Below the pieces are notes generated by a model, which searched no databases, was not told where the DNA came from, and saw nothing but the letters and a program-made list of their open reading frames with translations. Below, piece by piece: positions 7,664 to 12,993 of a stretch of 12,993 nt of DNA. The stretch is from 66-474 sp035277545 (GTDB lineage Bacteria; Pseudomonadota; Gammaproteobacteria; Xanthomonadales; Rhodanobacteraceae), in NCBI GenBank assembly GCA_035277545.1, contig DATEKI010000191.1, positions 1-12,993 on the forward strand, in the 5' to 3' direction. Both the position numbers and the translations under genes were made by a program. Positions within the stretch are counted from its first letter, which is position 1; each line of letters begins with the position of its first letter.

Positions 7664-7923
7664 CGCGCAAGGCCCGCGCGTTGGCGGATCTCGGCAACGA
7701 TCGCGCGCCATTCCGCGCGCGGCGGTTCGGTGTGGCCCATCAACCAGTCCCAGAGTTCCGGGTCCTGCCGGTCCAGCAGCGCATCGAAGACGGCGAATTG
7801 CGCCTCGTCCATGGACGCACCGTGCGCGTCCAGCCAGCCGCCCAGCAGCGCGTCAAGTTCGCGCGTCCCGCGCCGGCAACGCCACTGGATGCGCTTCAAT
7901 CGCGCGTCGGTCGAAGGCACCAT
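7660..7923 (-). CDS. sdhE: Succinate dehydrogenase flavinylation factor SdhE (YgfY/SDHAF2)
   Basis: SdhE helps attach FAD covalently to SdhA. The protein is 87 residues, all-helical in style, and has the diagnostic RGxxE motif (Arg18-Gly19-Thr-Arg-Glu22, in CRRGTRELD) plus the typical later segments FDALLDRQDPELWDWLMGH. The ATG at 7923 has a good ribosome site (GGGGAG, about 4-5 bases upstream). It starts 25 bases after the sdhB stop and is coupled to ygfX by the TTGA overlap, so it belongs to the sdh operon. All features are normal for the family. Confidence 0.95.
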   Translation of the reverse strand: MVPSTDARLKRIQWRCRRGTRELDALLGGWLDAHGASMDEAQFAVFDALLDRQDPELWDWLMGHTEPPRAEWRAIVAEIRQRAGLAR

Positions 7924-7948
7924 CCCGCTCCCCGCAGAATCCGCGCCG

Positions 7949-8728
7949 TCAAACCGTGCGGTTGACGAGCATGAGTTTGATCTCGGCGATCGCCTTGGCC
8001 GGGTTCAAGCCCTTCGGACAGGTGTTGGTGCAATTCATGATGGTGTGGCAGCGGTACAGCTTGAACGGATCGTCGAGATCGTCCAGGCGTTCGCCGGTCG
8101 CTTCGTCGCGCGAATCGATGATCCAGCGGTAGGCCTGCAGCAACACCGCGGGGCCGAGGAATCGATCGGGGTTCCACCAGTAGCTGGGGCACGACGTCGA
8201 ACAGCACGCACACAGGATGCACTCGTACAGGCCATCCAGCTTCTTGCGGTCTTCCGGCGATTGCAGGCGCTCACGCGAACCCGGCGAGCTCTGGGTCTGC
8301 AGCCACGGTTTGATCGAGGCGTACTGCGCATAGAAATGCGTCAGGTCCGGCACCAGGTCCTTGACTACCGGCATGTGCGGCAGCGGATAGATGCTGACCG
8401 GGCCGTCGGGCAATTCATCCAGCCCCTTGGTGCAGGCCAGCGTGTTCTCGCCATCGATGTTCATCGCGCACGAACCGCACACGCCTTCGCGGCAGGAGCG
8501 GCGCAACGTGAGCGTGGGGTCGATCTCGTTCTTGATCTTCAGCAGGACGTCGAGGACCATCGCCATGCCGGTGACGTCCACCTCGTAGGTGTCCACGCGC
8601 GGGTTGCCGCCGACGTCGGGGTCCCAGCGGTACACACGGAAGTTGCGTACCTTCCTGGCACCAGGCTTCGCGGCGAAGTGCTTGCCCTTTTGCACCTTCG
8701 ACATCTGCGGCAATGTGAATTCGGCCAT
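7949..8728 (-). CDS. sdhB: Succinate dehydrogenase iron-sulfur subunit SdhB
   Basis: SdhB carries electrons from the SdhA flavin to ubiquinone through three Fe-S clusters on the cytoplasmic face of the inner membrane. It has 259 residues. [2Fe-2S] ligands: Cys79, Cys84, Cys87 and Cys99 (CREGVCGSC ... C). [4Fe-4S] ligands: Cys170, Cys173, Cys176 and Cys237. [3Fe-4S] ligands: Cys180, Cys227 and Cys233. The spacing is the same as in E. coli, with a constant offset. The quinone-site region CSTSCPSYWWN is present. The N-terminus is about 20 residues longer than the E. coli protein. The ATG at 8728 follows AAGGGAAG; the frame is open upstream but runs into the REP repeat, so the shorter start is preferred. 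Confidence 0.97.
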   Translation of the reverse strand: MAEFTLPQMSKVQKGKHFAAKPGARKVRNFRVYRWDPDVGGNPRVDTYEVDVTGMAMVLDVLLKIKNEIDPTLTLRRSCREGVCGSCAMNIDGENTLACTKGLDELPDGPVSIYPLPHMPVVKDLVPDLTHFYAQYASIKPWLQTQSSPGSRERLQSPEDRKKLDGLYECILCACCSTSCPSYWWNPDRFLGPAVLLQAYRWIIDSRDEATGERLDDLDDPFKLYRCHTIMNCTNTCPKGLNPAKAIAEIKLMLVNRTV

Positions 8729-8742
8729 CGTTCTTCCCTTGA

Positions 8743-8797
8743 TTGCAGGAGCCTGCCTGCAGGCGACCATCGCGCGCAGGCGCGCTCCTGCAGCAAA
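8743..8797. repeat. REP-type inverted pair between sdhA and sdhB
   Basis: Two related half-elements face each other. On the plus strand GCAGGAGC (8745-8752) leads into the palindrome GCCTGCAGGC (8755-8764) and then GA. On the minus strand GCAGGAGC (8791-8784) leads into GCGCGCCTGCGCGC (8785-8772) and then GA. Both follow the pattern GCAGGAGC, GC-rich stem, CGA that is typical of REP elements in Xanthomonadaceae and Pseudomonas (known family pattern, recalled not searched). The pair fills nearly the whole spacer, abutting the sdhA stop and leaving the sdhB ribosome site free. In the sdh mRNA it would fold into a long hairpin and could protect the upstream message or tune sdhB expression. Confidence 0.8.
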
Positions 8798-10594
8798 TCA
8801 ATAAACGCGCTTCTTCGGCGGTACCGTCGCCACTTCGTCGTCCATCGTGTTCGAATGCACCGGCCGGTAATCGAACCCGCAGCGGCCGTTGTCGTCGACG
8901 GTCACCAGTGTGTGTTTCATCCACTCGGCATCGTTGCGCTCGGGATAGTCCTCGCGCGCATGTGCGCCGCGGCTTTCCGGGCGCCGTTCGGCCGAATGCA
9001 TCGTGGCCACGGCCTGCCCGAGCAGGTTGGCGAGTTCGAAGGTTTCGACGAGATCGGAATTCCAGATCAGTGAGCGGTCGGTCACCTTGATGTCCGCAAA
9101 CCCCGCGTAGACCTCGTCGATCTTCGTACAGCCCTGTTGCAGCGTCTCGGCGGTGCGGAACACCGCGGCGTCGGCTTGCATGGTCTTTTGCATCTTCAGG
9201 CGCAACTCGGCGGTCGGCGTGCCGCCATTGGCATGGCGCAGCTTGTCGAGGCGCGTCAGCGCGGGTTCCAGCGCGTCGGACGGCAAGTCGTGGTGCGGCG
9301 TATCGGGCTTGATGATTTCGGCGCAGCGGTTGGCGACGGCGCGGCCGAACACCACCAGGTCCAGGAGCGAATTCGAGCCGAGGCGATTGGCGCCGTGCAC
9401 CGACACGCACGCGGCTTCGCCGATCGCGAACAGGCCGGGCACCACGACGTCGGGGTCGCCACCCGCCTTCTGCACCACTTCACCGTGGTAGTTGGTCGGG
9501 ATGCCGCCCATGTTGTAGTGCACGGTCGGAAGCACCGGGATGGGTTCCTTCGTCACGTCCACGCCCGCGAAGATGCGCGCGGTTTCGGAAATGCCCGGCA
9601 GGCGTTCCCGCAAAACGTCGGCGCCGAGGTGCGCGAGGTTGAGGTGCACGTGGTCGGCGTGCTCGCCGACGCCGCGACCTTCGCGGATCTCCATGGTGAT
9701 CGCGCGGCTGACCACGTCGCGCGACGCGAGATCCTTCGCGTTGGGCGCGTAGCGTTCCATGAAACGCTCGCCCCTGGAGTTGGTGAGATAACCGCCCTCG
9801 CCGCGCGAACCTTCGGTGATCAGGCAACCGGAGCCGTAGATGCCGGTCGGGTGGAACTGCACGAACTCCATGTCCTGCAACGCCAGGCCCGCGCGCAGCG
9901 CCATGCCCCCACCGTCACCGGTGCAGGTATGCGCCGAAGTGCAGGAGAAATACGCGCGACCGTAACCGCCGGTCGCCAGCACGATCGCATGGCCCTGGAA
10001 CAGGTGCAGCGTGCCTTCGTTCAAGTCGATCGCGAGAACGCCGGTGATGCGTCCGCTGCGCGGATCCTTCACGAGGTCGGTCGCGAAATATTCGACGAAG
10101 AACTTGGCGTCGTGTTTCAGCGCCTGCGTGTAAAGCGTGTGCAGGATCGCGTGGCCGGTGCGGTCGGCCGCGGCGCAGGTGCGCTGCGCGACGCCTTCGC
10201 CGTAGCGCGTGGTCATGCCGCCGAACGGGCGCTGGTAGATCTTGCCTTCCGGCGTACGCGAAAACGGCACGCCGAAGTGCTCGAGTTCGATGATGGCCGG
10301 AATGGCCTCGCGGCACATGTACTCGATCGCGTCCTGGTCGCCCAGCCAGTCGCCGCCCTTCACGGTGTCGTAGAAGTGGTAGCGCCAGTCGTCCTCGCCC
10401 ATGTTGCCGAGCGCGGCGGCCACGCCACCCTGCGCCGCGACGGTGTGCGAACGGGTCGGGAAAACCTTGGTCACGCAGGCGGCCGACAGTCCCTTGGCGG
10501 CAAGGCCCATGGTCGCCCGCAACCCCGCACCGCCCGCGCCAACCACCACCACGTCGTATTGATGCGTTTCGACCTTGTAACTTTCAGAAGGCAT
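8798..10594 (-). CDS. sdhA: Succinate dehydrogenase flavoprotein subunit SdhA
   Basis: SdhA oxidises succinate to fumarate and carries covalent FAD (TCA cycle, complex II). The 598 residues are a full-length match. The N-terminal Rossmann motif GAGGAGLRA begins at Gly19; the covalent flavin histidine is His50 in TRSHTVAAQGG; the substrate-site histidine is His248 in FHPTGIYGSGCLITEGSRGEGG; the FAD/active-site stretch GANRLGSNSLLDLVVFGRA is intact. The C-terminus ends PPKKRVY after YRPVHSNTMDDEV, as usual. The ATG at 10594 is preceded by AAGGGAAAG. It lies 54 bases after sdhD and is followed by the REP pair before sdhB. SdhE and the SDHAF4-like protein in the same cluster would act on it. Confidence 0.98.
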   Translation of the reverse strand: MPSESYKVETHQYDVVVVGAGGAGLRATMGLAAKGLSAACVTKVFPTRSHTVAAQGGVAAALGNMGEDDWRYHFYDTVKGGDWLGDQDAIEYMCREAIPAIIELEHFGVPFSRTPEGKIYQRPFGGMTTRYGEGVAQRTCAAADRTGHAILHTLYTQALKHDAKFFVEYFATDLVKDPRSGRITGVLAIDLNEGTLHLFQGHAIVLATGGYGRAYFSCTSAHTCTGDGGGMALRAGLALQDMEFVQFHPTGIYGSGCLITEGSRGEGGYLTNSRGERFMERYAPNAKDLASRDVVSRAITMEIREGRGVGEHADHVHLNLAHLGADVLRERLPGISETARIFAGVDVTKEPIPVLPTVHYNMGGIPTNYHGEVVQKAGGDPDVVVPGLFAIGEAACVSVHGANRLGSNSLLDLVVFGRAVANRCAEIIKPDTPHHDLPSDALEPALTRLDKLRHANGGTPTAELRLKMQKTMQADAAVFRTAETLQQGCTKIDEVYAGFADIKVTDRSLIWNSDLVETFELANLLGQAVATMHSAERRPESRGAHAREDYPERNDAEWMKHTLVTVDDNGRCGFDYRPVHSNTMDDEVATVPPKKRVY

Positions 10595-10648
10595 GTCTTT
10601 CCCTTTTCCCGGACCCGTCCAACGCGATCCGGTCAGCGTGGTTCGATA

Positions 10649-11062
10649 TCAGTAGTAGCCGGTGCCCGTCAGCCACACCGAAAGCACGGCCATCGCGCAG
10701 GCCAGCGCCGCCAACACGGCACCGAAGCGCAACGCGATCTGCAGGGTCACTTCCAGCCAGCGTGTGTGCACGTAATCCTCGATGACCACCTGCAGCCCGA
10801 GCGCGCCGTGCCAGAACAGGCACACGCTCAACACGACCAGGAAGATCGCGTGCACCGGCTGCGCGATCGACGCCAGTACTTCCGGGTAGGTCGCGTGCAA
10901 CAAACCACCCACGAGGAACAGGAACCAGATCGACAACGGGACCAGCGCGACCGCGGTGACGCGCTGGATCCACCAATGATGGACACCGGTGCCCGATGCG
11001 CCATTGCCACGCGCCACTTTCAGTGGCGTACGCAGGCCCTCCTGCCCGGGGTAAGCGCTCAT
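10649..11062 (-). CDS. sdhD: Succinate dehydrogenase membrane anchor SdhD
   Basis: SdhD is one of two membrane anchors that bind haem b and ubiquinone. It has 137 residues with three helices (about 35-57, 68-90 and 103-131). The haem-ligand histidine (His85 in FWHGALGLQ) and the quinone-site Asp96-Tyr97 (IEDYVH) are spaced eleven residues apart, as in the E. coli protein. An N-terminal segment of about 25 residues before HHWWIQRVTA is longer than in E. coli. The ATG at 11062 overlaps the sdhC stop (ATGA), so the pair is coupled and made in equal amounts. Confidence 0.94.
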   Translation of the reverse strand: MSAYPGQEGLRTPLKVARGNGASGTGVHHWWIQRVTAVALVPLSIWFLFLVGGLLHATYPEVLASIAQPVHAIFLVVLSVCLFWHGALGLQVVIEDYVHTRWLEVTLQIALRFGAVLAALACAMAVLSVWLTGTGYY

Positions 11063-11481
11063 GCCGCACCTCCGGCCATGTGCAGGACCAGGAAAATCCA
11101 GACCAGCACCGTCAGCACCACGCTGAGTGCGATCACGCTCCAGCCGGCCTTCCAGTAAACCGGCGCGAACTCGCGGTCGCGGCGCGCGGGCCCGAAGCCC
11201 TGCCCCACGTCGTGCAGCAGGTGGTAGATGCCGTTGCAAAGATGGAAGAGCAGCGACCATGTCCACAGGAACAGTAGGATCATTCCGACCAGGCTGCCGC
11301 AGAATGCCGCGAATACATCCCATGCCGCGCCACTGGATGCCGCCGCGATCAATCCCCACGCCACCAGCAGCGCACCAAGGCAGAGGAACAGGCCGGTCAG
11401 CCTGTGCAGCGTCGATTGCAGCATGTTGACGCGCCAGCGATAGATGCCGAGATGCGGCGACGTCGGTCGGGTATTGGGCAT
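11059..11481 (-). CDS. sdhC: Succinate dehydrogenase cytochrome b556 subunit SdhC
   Basis: SdhC is the second membrane anchor, which shares haem b with SdhD and lines the quinone site. The 140 residues have three helices (about 28-48, 57-80 and 110-135). The N-terminal signature is intact: RPTSPHLGIYRW followed by STLHRLTG (Ser23, His26, Arg27). The haem ligand is His80 in FHLCNGIYHLLHDVG. In the usual family motif the residue at position 86 is Arg; here it is Tyr, and His90 replaces the usual aromatic or Met before Asp91. The ATG at 11481 has AGGA about ten bases upstream. There are 119 bases between this start and the upstream SDHAF4-like gene, probably with a leader. Confidence 0.94.
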   Translation of the reverse strand: MPNTRPTSPHLGIYRWRVNMLQSTLHRLTGLFLCLGALLVAWGLIAAASSGAAWDVFAAFCGSLVGMILLFLWTWSLLFHLCNGIYHLLHDVGQGFGPARRDREFAPVYWKAGWSVIALSVVLTVLVWIFLVLHMAGGAA

Positions 11482-11521
11482 GGACAAATTCCTGGTCACG
11501 GCTTGCGGGTGCTGCCCCAAT

Positions 11522-11539
11522 GTCGGCGAAACCGCCGAC
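11522..11539. other. Small hairpin in the sdhC leader region
   Basis: GTCGGCG (11522-11528) pairs perfectly with CGCCGAC (11533-11539) around the loop AAAC. It lies about 40 bases before the sdhC start in the gap after the SDHAF4-like gene. No T-run follows on either strand, so I do not call a terminator. It could be a transcript leader structure; function is unknown. Confidence 0.4.
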
Positions 11540-11600
11540 GATCACCCACCATTCTCGCACGAATCACAAAGACACTGCGACCGATGCCACGCACGGCGTC

Positions 11601-11774
11601 TCAAAAATCTATGCAGCGGCCATTCTTTTCCCAATCGCCATAACGGGTCGGGTCCAGCGCATCGCCTTCGGGCGTCGGACGTTCGCGTGGCGCGCTTGCA
11701 GGCGGCGCGGCGGGTGCCCTCGCCGGATCGGGTTGCGTATCCGGATGTTCGTGTTCGCTTCCTTTGTCAGTCAT
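11601..11774 (-). CDS. DUF1674 / SDHAF4-like succinate dehydrogenase assembly factor
   Basis: This 57-residue protein is mostly a proline/alanine-rich, probably disordered N-terminus (about 1-38) followed by the diagnostic C-terminal block DPTRYGDWEKNGRCIDF, which defines DUF1674 (SDHAF4/Sdh8). In yeast and animals that family binds flavinylated SdhA and shields it until it joins SdhB; the bacterial role is inferred. The ATG at 11774 gives MTDKGSEHEHPD and is the natural start, although the frame is open upstream and the ribosome site is weak (GGTGG region). It lies directly upstream of and in line with sdhC, which strongly supports a complex II role. It is divergent from ygfZ, and the small size makes it easy to miss. 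Confidence 0.85.
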   Translation of the reverse strand: MTDKGSEHEHPDTQPDPARAPAAPPASAPRERPTPEGDALDPTRYGDWEKNGRCIDF

Positions 11775-11879
11775 TGCTGCGCCACCACTTGCTCGAGGCA
11801 ACGCGTATTGTCGCACCCGCCATCGCTGCATGCGCGCACCACACTGTACCCTTGTGCACCACGCATTCCCTGCCACGCC
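11775..11879. promoter_or_regulatory. Divergent intergenic region, putative promoters for the sdh cluster and ygfZ
   Basis: About 105 bases separate two divergent starts, so promoters for both directions are expected here by position. On the minus strand GACAAT (about 11807-11812) is a possible -10 box for the SDHAF4-like gene, but no matching -35 is clear. For ygfZ I find neither a clear -10 nor a ribosome site. Calling it regulatory is based on geometry only. Confidence 0.35.
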
Positions 11880-12677
11880 ATGCATCCTGTCCTCCCCGAA
11901 GTGAATTGCCTGTTGATCGAGGGCCCGGACGCCCGGCGATTCGCCCAGGCCCAGTTTTCCGGCGACGTTGGGTCCCTGGCGGAAAGACGATGGCGGTGGA
12001 ATGCATGGCTCGATGCACGGGGCCGCGTGCAGGCGCTGATGCACCTGGCCAATCTCGGAGGCGAGCGCTTGCTTGCCGTCCTTCGAGGCGGCAATGCCGA
12101 AACGACACGTGCCGGTCTCGCCCGCTCCGTGTTTCGCGCAAAGGTATCCGTGACCGTGCGTGTCCTCAGCGGCCATGCCGATGATGCGCTGCCGATCGGA
12201 CACGTCGATGCCGGCTCGCACGGTGACATCGCCATCGGCTACGGCGACCGCAGCCTGCGCTTGAAGGCGCCAGGCACCCCCGCCAATCCGGGGGTCGCGA
12301 ACGCATGGCGGCTGGCGGACATCCGTGCCGGCTGGCCGACCTTGCCTGCTGGCGACGCGCATTTCCTGCCGCCGGCCTTGTCGCTGGGACGGCTGGGCGC
12401 CGTGTCACTCGACAAGGGTTGCTATCCCGGACAGGAGATCGTGGCGCGGCTGCACTATCGCGGGGGCCACAAGTCCTGCTTGTGCCACGTGCGCGGACCG
12501 GTGCCGCTGGAGACGGGAGCCACCCTGCACGCCGGGGCCATCGGCCCTGTCCGGGTGCTCGATTGCGCGATGGCCGGCGACGCAGCCGAGGCGCTCGTGG
12601 TGACGCCCGAAGTGCAAGTAAATGCATTCAATATCTTGCATGCAGAATACGATGTTGTATCGAGATACAACGCGTAA
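11880..12677 (+). CDS. ygfZ: YgfZ/GcvT-like folate-binding protein (Fe-S cluster maintenance)
   Basis: YgfZ binds tetrahydrofolate and supports the assembly or repair of certain Fe-S enzymes and tRNA thiolation (MiaB). The family's diagnostic motif KGCYxGQE is present as DKGCYPGQEIVARLHYRG, with the key Cys181. The N-terminus (LLIEGPDARRFAQAQFSGDV, then AWLDARGRVQALM) matches the GcvT-like start. At 265 residues it is shorter than E. coli YgfZ (326). The ATG at 11880 is chosen because the family N-terminus begins just after it; the frame is open upstream to 11520, but that part covers the SDHAF4-like gene and looks non-coding. The last 20 residues (QVNAFNILHAEYDVVSRYNA) are encoded by AT-rich DNA unlike the rest of the gene and do not resemble the family end. 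It is the only plus-strand gene in the window. Confidence 0.92.
   Translation: MHPVLPEVNCLLIEGPDARRFAQAQFSGDVGSLAERRWRWNAWLDARGRVQALMHLANLGGERLLAVLRGGNAETTRAGLARSVFRAKVSVTVRVLSGHADDALPIGHVDAGSHGDIAIGYGDRSLRLKAPGTPANPGVANAWRLADIRAGWPTLPAGDAHFLPPALSLGRLGAVSLDKGCYPGQEIVARLHYRGGHKSCLCHVRGPVPLETGATLHAGAIGPVRVLDCAMAGDAAEALVVTPEVQVNAFNILHAEYDVVSRYNA
12654..12671. promoter_or_regulatory. Perfect palindrome at the end of ygfZ, operator-like
   Basis: GTTGTATC (12654-12661) and GATACAAC (12664-12671) form a perfect 8+8 bp inverted repeat with a two-base centre (GA). It lies in the last codons of ygfZ in an AT-rich island (about 12615-12714) within otherwise GC-rich DNA. The shape suits a dimeric regulator's operator for a gene to the right, but no promoter is clear, and a simple RNA hairpin is equally possible. 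Confidence 0.35.
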
Positions 12678-12714
12678 CCCAATCTAAACGCCGCGATTGC
12701 TTTACGGATTTTTT
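12673..12714 (+). terminator. Weak terminator-like element after ygfZ
   Basis: CGTAA (12673-12677) can pair with TTACG (12702-12706), with inner AATC (12681-12684) and GATT (12695-12698), and six T residues follow (12709-12714). The stem is short, A/T-rich and interrupted by internal loops, so this is only a possible intrinsic terminator. The T-run could equally belong to a promoter for the next gene. Confidence 0.25.
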
Positions 12715-12993
12715 ACGCCCTGGCACTTGCGCGTGACCGGGGTCGCACCTACCCTTCGCGCAGCTTCGCAAGCCGGGCCTGCCTCGTGGCCCGGTCTGCA
12801 TGCGGTCCGGAAGATCCGCACCGCGTGCCAGACGGCGACGAACGCCGCACACAAACGTATTGGCGCAGTGCGGAACCTGCCAGCCCCGGCCCTTTGCCGG
12901 CGATCGCTTCCAGGCCCGGGCCAAATACTCCATCCACTTGCGGCGCAGGCCTTTGGCCCGCCGTGTTCCAAGCCAGGTGCCGGCCTGATCCGG
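12678..12993. other. Right-edge region without a supported gene
   Basis: No frame here resembles a known family. Structure seen: the T-run near 12709; a perfect hairpin CCGGGCC (12773-12779) with GGCCCGG (12788-12794) around eight bases; and CCGGC (12886-12890) with GCCGG (12896-12900). A 62-residue plus-strand open frame (12800-12988) and several minus-strand frames of 62-101 residues are arginine-rich with no family features. The region may be the leader of a gene starting beyond the edge, or the tail of one coming from the right. Confidence 0.4.

Noticed and set aside
9137..11158. Very long plus-strand open frame (673 codons) opposite sdhA, sdhD and the 3' part of sdhC
   Set aside because: It is antisense to strongly supported sdh genes. 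Its translation is rich in Arg, His, Ala and Val with no family motifs, which is expected from high-GC codon use on the opposite strand.
12773..12794. GC hairpin as an intrinsic terminator for ygfZ
   Set aside because: The stem is good, but no T-run follows on the plus strand or on the minus strand, and it is nearly 100 bases past the ygfZ stop.
12800..12988. Possible small plus-strand protein of 62 residues
   Set aside because: There is no ribosome site, the composition is Arg-rich, and no family pattern or hydrophobic segment is seen.

Overview
The window looks like an ordinary core-genome segment of a high-GC gammaproteobacterium. Protein wording and gene order (sdhCDAB-sdhE-ygfX, then lolC-lolD-comEC-exbB-exbD-msbA) point to Xanthomonadales (Lysobacterales), perhaps Rhodanobacteraceae or a relative. 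This placement is an inference from gene order and protein style, not from a search. No phage, plasmid, IS transposase, CRISPR array, tRNA or rRNA is visible.

Layout, right to left, because all but one gene are on the minus strand. (1) At 11601-11774 lies a small DUF1674/SDHAF4-like gene. It is followed by sdhC, sdhD, sdhA, a REP-type inverted repeat, sdhB, sdhE and ygfX (down to 7199). This is a complete succinate dehydrogenase (complex II) operon carrying two assembly factors. (2) An intergenic stretch (7000-7198) holds a cluster of hairpins resembling a dispersed repeat. (3) At 6999-1 lies a second tightly packed operon for the cell envelope: lolC/E-type permease, lolD, comEC, exbB, exbD and msbA. 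The gene ends overlap or nearly touch, and msbA runs off the left edge before its Walker B motif.

The only plus-strand gene is ygfZ (11880-12677), divergent from the SDHAF4-like gene. It encodes a folate-binding protein tied to Fe-S enzyme upkeep, so it fits the complex II theme. Its last codons and the bases just after form an AT-rich island with a perfect 8+8 bp palindrome. The remaining bases to the right edge (12678-12993) hold GC-rich hairpins but no gene I can support.

Functional reading: the right half builds and matures complex II (membrane anchors SdhC/D, flavoprotein SdhA, iron-sulfur SdhB, flavinylation and assembly factors SdhE and SDHAF4, Fe-S helper YgfZ). The left half is envelope export (lipoprotein release by LolCD, lipid A flipping by MsbA, proton-driven ExbBD) with the DNA-uptake channel ComEC inserted in the middle. 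I found no convincing undescribed system. The most interesting items are the complex II maturation cluster, the REP pair inside the sdh operon, the hairpin cluster before lolC, the palindrome at the end of ygfZ, and the altered haem-site motif of SdhC.
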